A stretch of 5,779 nucleotides of DNA from Tannerella sp. (GCA_031261145.1 JAISJX010000102.1:1-5779), one strand, 5' to 3'; positions 1 through 5,779 are shown, counted from the stretch's first letter. Numbers and translations are program-made. Notes: generated by a model from the letters alone, not told the origin.

Positions 1-105
1 CGGACGAATATCCTGCGTAGAAGCTCGTGATGAGTCTATTACGAATATTTGCTCTTTCTTCAGCAGTTCAATGGCCGGCAGATTCTCTTGTAAATTTAAA
101 GGCAT
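1..105 (-). CDS. metA: Homoserine O-acyltransferase (MetA), N-terminal fragment cut by the window edge
   Basis: MetA transfers an acyl group (succinyl or acetyl) from acyl-CoA to the hydroxyl of L-homoserine, the first committed step of methionine synthesis in the cytoplasm. Only 35 codons are inside the window, read from an ATG at 105 towards base 1, and the frame stays open at the edge. The translation begins [19 protein letters not shown] and continues to [13 protein letters not shown]; this pattern (MP-x5-LPA-x2-LL, then F/V-x-D/T-SRAS-x-Q-D/E-IRP) is the characteristic N-terminus of the MetA family. The catalytic Cys, Glu and His lie further on and cannot be seen, nor can the acyl donor be decided from this part. 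The ATG lies 18 bases after the stop of the VOC gene, so co-transcription is likely. The sequence before the start is A-rich (AACGAAAAG) without a clear Shine-Dalgarno. Confidence 0.88.
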   Translation of the reverse strand, partial: MPLNLQENLPAIELLKKEQIFVIDSSRASTQDIRP

Positions 106-123
106 CTTTTCGTTATGGAATTT

Positions 124-510
124 TTAGGGACGTTGCAAGATTTGCAGAAGGTTACCTTCCGGATCAGTGAAATTACGGATACGTCCGCCGCCGACAGCCT
201 CAAATTCAGGAGCCTCCCAAGTGACATTATGCGCATCCAACGCAGCTACCGCCACATCAAAATCACTGACTCTCAAAGCCAGATGCGACCATCCCGGCGT
301 ACAAGTCGAACGGTTCGGACGTGGCGAATCATCTACCGGCATTATCTCAATATACGTACCATCCGGCGCTTTGATAATATAAACCGGTCTTTCAGTGCGT
401 GCAAACACCTCATACCCTAACACATCACAATACCATTTGGTCAGCGATTCCACGCACTCTGCCGCAATCGCAGGGTGGTCAATTCCAAGAAATACATTTT
501 TCATAATCAT
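124..510 (-). CDS. VOC-superfamily (glyoxalase/bleomycin-resistance fold) protein
   Basis: A 128-residue single-domain protein of the vicinal oxygen chelate fold, the usual size for two beta-alpha-beta-beta-beta modules. Visible marks are GIDHPAIA (residues 9-16), a WYCDVLGYEV helix-strand turn (26-35), YIEIMP (53-58), WSHLALRV (74-81) and DPEGNLLQILQ (116-126). His12, Glu55 and His76 occupy three of the four usual metal-ligand positions. The fourth, normally Glu in a DPDGxxIEL motif, is Gln123. The substrate cannot be read from the sequence: family members include glyoxalase I, methylmalonyl-CoA epimerase, dioxygenases and antibiotic-binding proteins, and the Gln argues against a straightforward glyoxalase I. 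No signal peptide, so cytoplasmic. Two starts are close together, ATG at 510 and ATG at 504 (MKNVFLGIDH); the second gives the more usual N-terminus. It lies between the TlpA-like gene and metA, probably in one transcript. Confidence 0.88.
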   Translation of the reverse strand: MIMKNVFLGIDHPAIAAECVESLTKWYCDVLGYEVFARTERPVYIIKAPDGTYIEIMPVDDSPRPNRSTCTPGWSHLALRVSDFDVAVAALDAHNVTWEAPEFEAVGGGRIRNFTDPEGNLLQILQRP

Positions 511-546
511 TTATTTTTAAAATATACTATTCAATGAATGAAGAAC

Positions 547-1155
547 TTATTTGTCTTTTGACAAAAGCTCATCTATTTTTGTGCACATTGAGGCAAATTC
601 CGCCTCGTTATACAGGCGCGTCAGCATCACTATCTTGCCCTCGCGGTCAATAATCACATTTCGCGTAACGCCGGCTTTCCGATCGGCAAACAGGGCGAAA
701 ATATCTGCGCCCGGATCAAGCCCCATCGGATAGGTTATTCCAATCTGGCTGACATAAGGCTCTACCTTGTCCTTCGGTTCGTCGCGATCGACGCCCATTA
801 AAGCGAAATTCGCGTTACCCTTGTGTTTCTGCCAGATATCCCGTTCAATAAACGGCATTTCTCTACGACATACGACACACCAGCTTGCCGTAAATTGCAG
901 CATCACTACTTTTCCGCGCAAATCAGACAGTTTCAATGTTTTACCTGCGATAGTCGTAATCGTAAAATCAGGCGCTATATCTCCCACTTTTACGATATAC
1001 CCTCTATCGTCGTCCTCCAGACTTGCCTTAACAGCAGTCGATTCTTTCGATTCTCCGGCTCCATCCTGCGAAGCCTCTTTTTCTTTCAATGTACCCGATA
1101 ATTGCAACAGGCACACTACTAAGCCTAATAAATAATAACTGATTTTCATACACAT
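547..1155 (-). CDS. Exported TlpA-like thioredoxin-fold protein (AhpC/TSA-Redoxin type)
   Basis: A 202-residue protein with an N-terminal hydrophobic export segment (about residues 5-21), an acidic polar linker (about 24-52, including a run of three Asp) and a thioredoxin-like domain (about 53-200). The domain shows the TlpA/ResA order: GDIAPDFTI (58-66), LKLSDLRGKVVMLQF (74-88), the active site WCVVC with Cys93 and Cys96, EMPFIE (99-104), GVDRDEP (121-127) and VIIDREGKIV (167-176). It should act as a thiol-disulfide oxidoreductase outside the cytoplasm, probably anchored by the uncleaved segment or released after about residue 21. A lipoprotein is unlikely because Cys15 is preceded by Val and followed by more hydrophobic residues. 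The usual cis-Pro before the FLID-type strand is replaced by Thr164. M1 (1155) and M3 (1149, MKISYYLLGL) are both possible starts; M3 looks more like a signal peptide. A strong promoter lies just upstream, and this is the first gene of the group leading to metA. Confidence 0.9.
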   Translation of the reverse strand: MCMKISYYLLGLVVCLLQLSGTLKEKEASQDGAGESKESTAVKASLEDDDRGYIVKVGDIAPDFTITTIAGKTLKLSDLRGKVVMLQFTASWCVVCRREMPFIERDIWQKHKGNANFALMGVDRDEPKDKVEPYVSQIGITYPMGLDPGADIFALFADRKAGVTRNVIIDREGKIVMLTRLYNEAEFASMCTKIDELLSKDK

Positions 1156-1180
1156 ACCTATTTTATATTCAATTTGACTA

Positions 1181-1211
1181 CAAAGGTAGCAAAACCTTCG
1201 TGAGTTACAAA
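1181..1211 (-). promoter_or_regulatory. Bacteroides-type promoter for the tlpA-like/VOC/metA group
   Basis: On the minus strand TTTG (1211-1208) is followed after exactly 19 bases by TACCTTTG (1188-1181). This matches both parts of the primary sigma consensus known for Bacteroides, TTTG at -33 and TAnnTTTG at -7, with the accepted 19-21 base spacing. Transcription would begin near 1174-1177, leaving a leader of only about 20 bases before the ATG at 1155. The leader is AT-rich and has no Shine-Dalgarno, as expected in this phylum. No second consensus promoter is visible in the 36-base gap before the VOC gene or the 18-base gap before metA, so this one probably serves all three. Confidence 0.8.
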
Positions 1212-1226
1212 CTACAAACAGATGAA

Positions 1227-1248
1227 TTTCGATGTTCGCCCATCAAAA
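1227..1248 (-). terminator. Weak terminator-like hairpin after cinA
   Basis: Starting 8 bases after the cinA stop, the minus strand reads TTTTGATG, a 6-base loop GGCGAA, then CATCGAAA. The arms form an 8-bp stem with one T-G wobble. No T-tract follows, so it is not a classical intrinsic terminator; it may act as a weak 3' end or be chance. It is the only hairpin I see between cinA and the promoter of the next gene. Confidence 0.3.
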
Positions 1249-1251
1249 ATT

Positions 1252-1269
1252 AATTCTCAATTCTCAATT
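1252..1269. repeat. Short heptamer tandem repeat overlapping the cinA stop codon
   Basis: About 2.6 copies of the 7-base unit ATTCTCA (plus strand; TGAGAAT on the minus strand) lie head to tail at 1252-1269. On the coding strand they supply the last codons of cinA (Ile-Glu-Asn), the TGA stop and the bases just after it. The unit is AT-rich and short, so the repeat could be chance or a small microsatellite seed. Confidence 0.55.
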
Positions 1270-2501
1270 AAAAATTGTAGCAACATCAATAACCCCCTGT
1301 TGACCGCGCGTTGAATATTCTGGTCGCGCTGAGCGCCAAAATGATATTCCGACGAAACGGTTTTATCCTGGTTTGCCACAGCTATCCAAACGGTTCCTAC
1401 CGGTTTTTCAGGAGTGCCGCCACCGGGACCGGCAATCCCTGACGTCGCAATCGCACAATCGCATCCCAACACCTGCAACGCGCCGCGAGCCATCTGTTCC
1501 ACGACTTCACGGCTGACGGCGCCATAGTGCCGCAGAGCGTCTGCCGATACGCCCAACACCTTTTCTTTCACGCTGTTGGAATAGGATACCACACTACCCT
1601 TATAATAATCGGAACTGCCTGCAACGGAGGTCAGTAATGCCGCAATAGCTCCACCCGTACAACTCTCCGCCGTACCGATGGTCAGTCCACGGGCACGCAA
1701 CCGATCCCCGGCGATAATCTCAATATTTTTGTCCTCATCCGCAAGAATATGCTCTCCCAATAATTCCTCTAACTGCCTGTGCAGAACGGCAAGAGCCTGC
1801 ACAGCCTCCTCTCTCTGACGGGTATATGTGGAAAGACGCAAACGCATCATACCCAGTTGCGGCAGGTAAGCCAATTTGACAAATGGCGGCAGATTATTTT
1901 CAAAATCAGTCAAATGAATGGCCAAAGCCGATTCCGTATAATCACTCACTAAAAAACTCTGATGTTGGATATACAAATCTTTCCCAAACGTTTTTTTCAA
2001 ACGAGGCAATACTTCATTGGTCATCAGCCATTTCATCTCCGAGGGAACGCCCGGCATTGACACCAAAACAGAGCCATTGCGTTCAAACCATGTGCACGGT
2101 GCCGTACCCGCCTCGTTTTGGATAACCGTACATTGGTCGGGCACCATCGCCTGATTACGTGTCAGTTCATTCATTTCGCGCCCGCTTAAATGGAACATTC
2201 GCTCAATATGGGCGCACACCTCTTCCGAAAAATGCAATTGGCAACCAAAATAGCGGCATAACGTCCGTAACGTAATGTCATCCCGCGTCGGGCCAAGTCC
2301 ACCCGTGACTAATACAACCGAGACGCGATTATTTGCCGCGTCAATTGCGGAGATTATATCGTTTTCGTCATCTCCGACCGTTGTTTTATAAACGACCCTA
2401 AAACCATTATCATTTAGCAGTTTACCTATCCATGCCGAATTACTGTCAATTACTTGACCAATCAACAGTTCATCTCCGATTGTAATAATTTCAACATCCA
2501 T
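1257..2501 (-). CDS. cinA: CinA-family protein: N-terminal MoCF-like domain plus C-terminal NMN amidohydrolase (PncC) domain
   Basis: A full-length two-domain CinA of 414 residues, the normal size. Residues 1-170 form the COG1058 molybdopterin-binding-like domain, with IITIGDELLIGQVIDSNS (5-22), TGGLGPTRDD (66-75), NEAGTAP (129-135) and MPGVPSEM (149-156); in characterised homologues this part hydrolyses ADP-ribose-type pyrophosphates. Residues about 175-250 are the connecting region. Residues 255-412 form the PncC domain, which deamidates nicotinamide mononucleotide to nicotinate mononucleotide in pyridine-nucleotide salvage; its marks are TAESCTGG (277-284, Ser280 being the expected nucleophile), KGSVVSYSNSVK (301-312), GAVS (327-330) and SGIAGPGGGTPEKPVGTV (354-371). 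Small departures from the usual motifs are Cys136 where GTAPG normally has its last Gly, and Ser354 where Thr is usual. It is cytoplasmic. The start at 2501 lies 18 bases after the tsaD stop, so the two genes form an operon. The name comes from competence/damage induction in other bacteria; nothing here shows such regulation. Confidence 0.96.
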   Translation of the reverse strand: MDVEIITIGDELLIGQVIDSNSAWIGKLLNDNGFRVVYKTTVGDDENDIISAIDAANNRVSVVLVTGGLGPTRDDITLRTLCRYFGCQLHFSEEVCAHIERMFHLSGREMNELTRNQAMVPDQCTVIQNEAGTAPCTWFERNGSVLVSMPGVPSEMKWLMTNEVLPRLKKTFGKDLYIQHQSFLVSDYTESALAIHLTDFENNLPPFVKLAYLPQLGMMRLRLSTYTRQREEAVQALAVLHRQLEELLGEHILADEDKNIEIIAGDRLRARGLTIGTAESCTGGAIAALLTSVAGSSDYYKGSVVSYSNSVKEKVLGVSADALRHYGAVSREVVEQMARGALQVLGCDCAIATSGIAGPGGGTPEKPVGTVWIAVANQDKTVSSEYHFGAQRDQNIQRAVNRGLLMLLQFLIEN

Positions 2502-2519
2502 ATTTTATCTTTTTACCGG

Positions 2520-3539
2520 TTACAATTCCACTCGTGAAAACGGAACGGCATCCATTGAACAAAAATCATTGTCTAAGTATTTATAATACCCCGTAATGGC
2601 GACCATTGCGGCGTTATCAGTAGTAAATGCGTTGGGTGGCAGGTAAATGTTCCATCCGAACCGTTCTGCATGTTCGCGGAAAGCATCCCGCAATCCCGAA
2701 TTGGCTGAGACGCCTCCGGCTACAGCCACCTCATTTATATTCAAATCTTTAGCGGCTTTACGCAACTTATCCATCAGAATATCAATCACTGTTGCCTGCA
2801 ACGAAGCGCACAAATCGGCTTTATGCTGTTCGATAAAGTCCGGTTCGTCCTTCAACGCATCGCGCAACGTATATAAAAAGGACGTTTTCAGTCCGCTGAA
2901 ACTATAATTGTATCCCGGCACGTGAGGTTTACTGAACCGAAAGGCTTTGGGATTCCCTTCATTCGCCAAACGGTTCACCACCGGCCCGCCCGGATAGCCT
3001 AACCCCATCACTTTGGCGCACTTATCAAATGCCTCTCCCGCCGCATCATCAATCGTTTGTCCGATTACTTCCATACGGTTATACGCATTCACTTTGATTA
3101 TCTGTGAATTACCGCCCGAAACCAACAAACATAGAAACGGAAAAACAGGATGATGATTATCTTCCGGCTTTTGTTTAATGAAATGAGCTAACACATGCGC
3201 CTGCAAATGATTCACTTCAATCATCGGAATGCCGAGCGAAACAGCCAGCCCCTTGGCAAAAGAAGTCCCTACTAACAGCGATCCCAACAGTCCGGGGCCG
3301 CGGGTAAACGCCACCGCGCTCAACTCTTCCTTCCGGATACCGGCGCGTTTGATTGCTTCCGTAACCACCGGAATAACATTCTGTTGATGCGCCCGCGACG
3401 CCAATTCCGGCACAACGCCGCCATACGCCTCATGAACCGCCTGACTTGCAATGACGTTCGACAACAGTACGCCGTCGCGGATAACCACGCAAGACGTATC
3501 GTCGCATGATGATTCAATACCTGCTATGAGTTTATTCAT
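2520..3539 (-). CDS. tsaD: tRNA N6-adenosine threonylcarbamoyltransferase TsaD
   Basis: TsaD transfers the threonylcarbamoyl group from threonylcarbamoyl-AMP to A37 of tRNAs that read ANN codons, making t6A; it works in the cytoplasm with TsaB and TsaE, which are not in this window. The 339 residues match the usual bacterial length. ASKHA-fold marks are GIESSCDDTS (7-16), GGVVPELASRAH (40-51), RGPGLLGSLLVG (80-91), the metal-binding NHLQAH (110-115, His111 and His115), SGGNSQI (141-147, SGGH-T-Q in many other phyla), DDAAGEAFDK (about 164-173), GYPGGP, and TDNAAM near the C-terminus with Asp308 as third metal ligand. All key residues are present, so the enzyme should be active. ATG at 3539 is the only sensible start and is preceded by an A-rich stretch ending AAAAGG. 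cinA follows 18 bases after the stop; the TamB-like gene is divergent upstream. No full promoter consensus could be found for it. Confidence 0.97.
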   Translation of the reverse strand: MNKLIAGIESSCDDTSCVVIRDGVLLSNVIASQAVHEAYGGVVPELASRAHQQNVIPVVTEAIKRAGIRKEELSAVAFTRGPGLLGSLLVGTSFAKGLAVSLGIPMIEVNHLQAHVLAHFIKQKPEDNHHPVFPFLCLLVSGGNSQIIKVNAYNRMEVIGQTIDDAAGEAFDKCAKVMGLGYPGGPVVNRLANEGNPKAFRFSKPHVPGYNYSFSGLKTSFLYTLRDALKDEPDFIEQHKADLCASLQATVIDILMDKLRKAAKDLNINEVAVAGGVSANSGLRDAFREHAERFGWNIYLPPNAFTTDNAAMVAITGYYKYLDNDFCSMDAVPFSRVEL

Positions 3540-3588
3540 TCCTTTTTTTTATTTCTGTAATCCCTTCGTTTAACAGATTTGCCCTGCT

Positions 3589-3622
3589 TAACGAAATTTA
3601 GTGTGCAAAATAACGAAATCTA
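3589..3622. repeat. Tandem 12-mer in the tsaD/tamB divergent region
   Basis: TAACGAAATTTA at 3589-3600 recurs as TAACGAAATCTA at 3611-3622, with 11 of 12 bases identical and a start-to-start distance of 22 bases, about two helical turns. Read on the minus strand each copy begins TAnnTTTC, one base from the -7 consensus TAnnTTTG, but neither has a TTTG at the right distance. The pair could be a tandem protein-binding site or a poor promoter for tsaD; the function is not known. Confidence 0.5.
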
Positions 3623-3630
3623 TCGCGATA
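3621..3630. promoter_or_regulatory. Perfect 10-bp palindrome, possible operator
   Basis: TATCGCGATA is its own reverse complement. It overlaps the last two bases of the second tandem 12-mer and ends five bases before the -7-like element at 3636, a place where a bound dimer could affect plus-strand transcription. The symmetry does not extend into the flanks, so chance is possible. Confidence 0.3.
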
Positions 3631-3635
3631 ATTCT

Positions 3636-3643
3636 TAATTTTG
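3636..3643 (+). promoter_or_regulatory. Candidate -7 element for the TamB-like gene
   Basis: TAATTTTG matches the Bacteroides -7 consensus TAnnTTTG exactly on the plus strand. The matching -33 TTTG is missing at the 19-21 base spacing, where the sequence reads around TAACGA. If used, transcription would start near 3650, giving a leader of roughly 70-90 bases before the TamB-like reading frame. Support is from half of the promoter only. Confidence 0.35.
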
Positions 3644-3677
3644 AGGGTTAAAAAGATGGTTTTTGAGTTATAATCTG

Positions 3678-3734
3678 ATGACGAAGCACGTATCTCTTTA
3701 TTATTCAACAGCTTGTATGAACATTCTAAATTAA
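3678..3734 (+). other. Short in-frame upstream reading frame ending just before the TamB-like gene
   Basis: From ATG at 3678 the plus strand encodes 18 codons, MTKHVSLYYSTACMNILN, and then TAA at 3732-3734. A second ATG at 3717 lies within it. The frame is the same as that of the TamB-like gene, whose first likely codon, ATT at 3741, lies six bases beyond the stop. It could be a leader peptide allowing reinitiation, or the original N-terminus of the protein cut off by a nonsense change at codon 6 counted from 3717. Nothing shows that the peptide itself is made. Confidence 0.3.
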
Positions 3735-3740
3735 CGAGCT

Positions 3741-5779
3741 ATTAAAGTATTAAAATACATAACAATTACGCTTCTCTGTCTGTGCGGAATCTTCTATCTC
3801 GCGCCTCTATTGGTATTTCAGATTCCGTTCATTCAGGAAAAATTGGCAGCGAAGGCAAGCGTCGAATTAACAAAGATGCTAAATAGCCCTGTAAAAGTCG
3901 GAAATGTCGATCTTGATTGGCTGAACAGACTGACGATAAGAGATGTGTCAATCGATGAACCCAATGGGGAAACCCTGTTTGGGGCCGACCACATCTCTGC
4001 GGGGTTCAAACTGTTTCCTGTCCTGTTCAAAAAACAATGGGTTTTCACGACAGTTCGCTTGTTCGGTTTTTCGCTGAACCTGAAAAAGGATACGCCTGAA
4101 AGTCCATTGAATCTGCAATTCCTGATTGATGCGCTGGCGTCGAAAGATACGATCCGCCGCAAATCGACCGTCGATCTCCAAATACACACTGTCCAACTCC
4201 GTAACGGCGAGGTGAATTACCATATCGCCAACATACCGGACGTTCAACAGAAATTTGATGCCAACCATATTCAAGTCCGCAATCTGGACGCGAAAATATC
4301 CGTCAGAATCTTTGGTAAAGACAGTTTGAACGCACAAATCAATAAATTGAGTTTTGAAGAACACTCCGGATTCAAATTGAACAAACTTTCCATGAATATC
4401 GCCGGAAATCAGGATAGCCTGTCGGTCGGTAATCTTTCTATTTATCTGCCTAACACCTCTCTACAAATAGCAGGCGCAACGCTTCAGTATAAAATAGACA
4501 GTTTGTCTCCGGCTCTGGCGCAAGCCCCCATCCAGTTTCAAATGAAGCCTTCGCGTATCCGCCTTCAGGATTTTGCAGCATTTATTCCTGTATTTAAGAG
4601 TTTTACGGACGACATCACGTTGTCGGTCGATGCGAGCGGTTCGATGAATGACTTGACGTTGGAAAAACTAAGGTTGAAGCAACAAAACAATGCGTTAGAA
4701 CTGACCGGCAAATTGAATCTGAAAGGAATCACCCGAAAAGACGAAACGTATCTTTACGGAAAAGTCAGCGAATTTCATCTGACAACAGATGGTTTAACGG
4801 ATTACATCAACCATTTCCGGGAACAGCCGGAGGTCTTGCCTGCGCCATTGGTACGGTTGGGAAACCTGCATTTCAGTGGCGAAATTTCCGGTTTTATCGA
4901 CCATTTAGTCGCTTACGGAAATCTCCACTCAGACATTGGATCGCTAAAAATAGATATGTTGATTGGCCGGAATAAAGCTGAAAATATCGCAAATTACATG
5001 AAAGGCCAGATAGAGTCTTCCGACCTGATTATCCATGACTTATTCAATGATGGAAACCCGTATGGAATGGTTCGTTTCAATGCCGGGATCAACACTTCTA
5101 TACCTGTAAACGGTTCTTTTTCAGGAAATATACAGGCGAATATCAATCAGTTTGATTATAATGGTTATCAATACGAAAATATCCTTCTTGCCGGAAATTT
5201 CCGGCAAAATGAATTTGACGGGACGATTGAAGTCGATGACCCGAACGGCAAATTGTATGCGGAAGGGTTGTTCAAGAATCAGGGAAAAAATTCGATTTCC
5301 AATTTCTCCATCAACCTGACGGATTTCCGGCCGGATAAGTTGCATCTCACCGATAAATATGAGAATCCCGTCTTATCCCTTTCTATGACAACGGATTTCA
5401 CCGGGAATAGTGTGGACAATTTCGAGGGACATATCTCCGTTGAGAACCTTGCGTTCCTTACCCAGCCCGATAGTTTCTACTTAAATACGCTGCAAATCAA
5501 TGCGGCCAGTCATTCGTCCGGCCGAAAATTGACCGTTACATCCGATATATTAAATGGCGAAGTTACAGGGGCTTATTCTTTTTCAACGCTTTGGTCTTCC
5601 TTTTTAAAAACGGGGCAAAGCTATTTGCCTTCGTTATCCAATGCGTTGCAAGAGAATCAGAAAATCAATGAAAATGCGTTCGTTCTGGCGGTTACTATCG
5701 AAAATACGGAATCGTTGTCAAAAACGCTGAAACTTCCGTTTACCGTTATCGAACGCGGAACGATTACCGGTCAATATGA
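3741..5779 (+). CDS. tamB: TamB/AsmA-like envelope protein, N-terminal part, running off the right edge
   Basis: TamB-type proteins are anchored in the inner membrane and span the periplasm as a long beta-rich groove, contributing to outer-membrane protein assembly or phospholipid transport. Bacteroidota members are commonly about 1,400-1,700 residues, so the 679 codons seen here would be the first half; the frame has no stop up to the last base and the C-terminal TamB domain is outside. Counting ATT 3741 as residue 1, a short basic stretch (IKVLKY) precedes a membrane segment at 7-26, then FIQEKLAAKASVELTKMLNSP, VGNVDLDWL and repeated beta-strand blocks such as SGFKL (209-213), DDPNGKL (499-505) and FRPDKL followed by LTDKYE (529 onward), which I recognise from Bacteroidota TamB. 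No cysteine-rich or enzymatic motif is present. The start is uncertain: ATG 3717 is in frame but TAA at 3732 intervenes, and later TTG (3810) or ATG (3876) starts would lose part or all of the membrane anchor. It is divergent from tsaD. Confidence 0.88.
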   Translation, partial: MKVLKYITITLLCLCGIFYLAPLLVFQIPFIQEKLAAKASVELTKMLNSPVKVGNVDLDWLNRLTIRDVSIDEPNGETLFGADHISAGFKLFPVLFKKQWVFTTVRLFGFSLNLKKDTPESPLNLQFLIDALASKDTIRRKSTVDLQIHTVQLRNGEVNYHIANIPDVQQKFDANHIQVRNLDAKISVRIFGKDSLNAQINKLSFEEHSGFKLNKLSMNIAGNQDSLSVGNLSIYLPNTSLQIAGATLQYKIDSLSPALAQAPIQFQMKPSRIRLQDFAAFIPVFKSFTDDITLSVDASGSMNDLTLEKLRLKQQNNALELTGKLNLKGITRKDETYLYGKVSEFHLTTDGLTDYINHFREQPEVLPAPLVRLGNLHFSGEISGFIDHLVAYGNLHSDIGSLKIDMLIGRNKAENIANYMKGQIESSDLIIHDLFNDGNPYGMVRFNAGINTSIPVNGSFSGNIQANINQFDYNGYQYENILLAGNFRQNEFDGTIEVDDPNGKLYAEGLFKNQGKNSISNFSINLTDFRPDKLHLTDKYENPVLSLSMTTDFTGNSVDNFEGHISVENLAFLTQPDSFYLNTLQINAASHSSGRKLTVTSDILNGEVTGAYSFSTLWSSFLKTGQSYLPSLSNALQENQKINENAFVLAVTIENTESLSKTLKLPFTVIERGTITGQY

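Noticed and set aside
115..420. Plus-strand reading frame of 101 codons
   Set aside because: It is antisense to the VOC gene, is rich in Arg and Ser as expected from a shadow frame, and shows no domain.
767..1135. Plus-strand reading frames opposite the TlpA-like gene
   Set aside because: The minus-strand frame carries the full thioredoxin-fold motif set, so these are shadows.
1883..2125. Plus-strand reading frame of 80 codons opposite cinA
   Set aside because: cinA is complete and well supported on the other strand; no domain or start context is visible here.
3669..3674. TATAAT resembling a sigma-70 -10 box on the plus strand
   Set aside because: The nearest TTGAGG (3641-3646) is 22 bases away, too far, and Bacteroidota do not use this consensus for the main sigma factor.
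3747..3758. Inverted repeat GTATT-AA-AATAC at the start of the TamB-like gene
   Set aside because: Five AT-rich base pairs with a 2-base centre cannot form a stable hairpin and are explained by codons for Val-Leu-Lys-Tyr.
3833..4364. Two overlapping minus-strand reading frames (3833-4189 and 3948-4364)
   Set aside because: They lie antisense to the TamB-like gene, whose frame is open for 679 codons with recognisable family motifs; the antisense products resemble nothing and have no promoter or sensible start context.
5121..5345. Minus-strand reading frame of 74 codons
   Set aside because: It is antisense to conserved TamB blocks, including FRPDKL, and has no independent support.
1..5779. 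Possible hidden mobile, defence, CRISPR or biosynthetic system
   Set aside because: All long frames are housekeeping or envelope genes with uniform composition; no integrase, transposase, repeat-spacer array, tRNA gene or toxin-antitoxin pair is visible.

Overview
The window looks like chromosomal DNA from a member of the order Bacteroidales (phylum Bacteroidota). Three things point there: a close match to the Bacteroides-type promoter (TTTG, 19 bases, TAnnTTTG) at 1181-1211, start codons preceded by A-rich sequence with no clear Shine-Dalgarno, and protein variants typical of the phylum (TsaD with SGGNSQI, a TamB carrying FRPDKL/LTDKYE blocks, a MetA starting [15 protein letters not shown]). 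Moderate GC and frequent GCG/CGC codons would suit a Tannerellaceae-like genome, but that placement is a guess.

Layout. Bases 1-1155 hold three minus-strand genes read right to left: a TlpA-like thioredoxin-fold protein (547-1155), a small VOC/glyoxalase-fold protein (124-510) and the N-terminal 35 codons of metA, homoserine O-acyltransferase (105 to 1, cut by the window edge). Gaps of 36 and 18 bases and one strong promoter at 1181-1211 suggest a single transcript. Bases 1257-3539 hold a second minus-strand pair: tsaD (tRNA t6A synthesis) followed 18 bases later by cinA (NMN deamidase/pyrophosphatase-type protein). A weak hairpin and a short heptamer repeat sit at the cinA 3' end. Bases 3540-3740 are a divergent intergenic region with a tandem 12-mer, a 10-bp palindrome and a -7-like element. 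From 3741 to the right edge runs an uninterrupted plus-strand reading frame of 679 codons, the N-terminal part of a TamB/AsmA-like envelope protein.

The genes are mostly housekeeping: tRNA modification, NAD salvage or nucleotide clean-up, methionine synthesis, envelope redox chemistry and envelope biogenesis. I see no mobile element, RNA gene, CRISPR array, defence system or biosynthetic cluster. The most unusual point is the start of the TamB gene: the ATG codons in frame (3678, 3717) are separated from the body of the gene by a TAA at 3732, so the gene either starts at a rare ATT, is translated by reinitiation, or carries a nonsense change.
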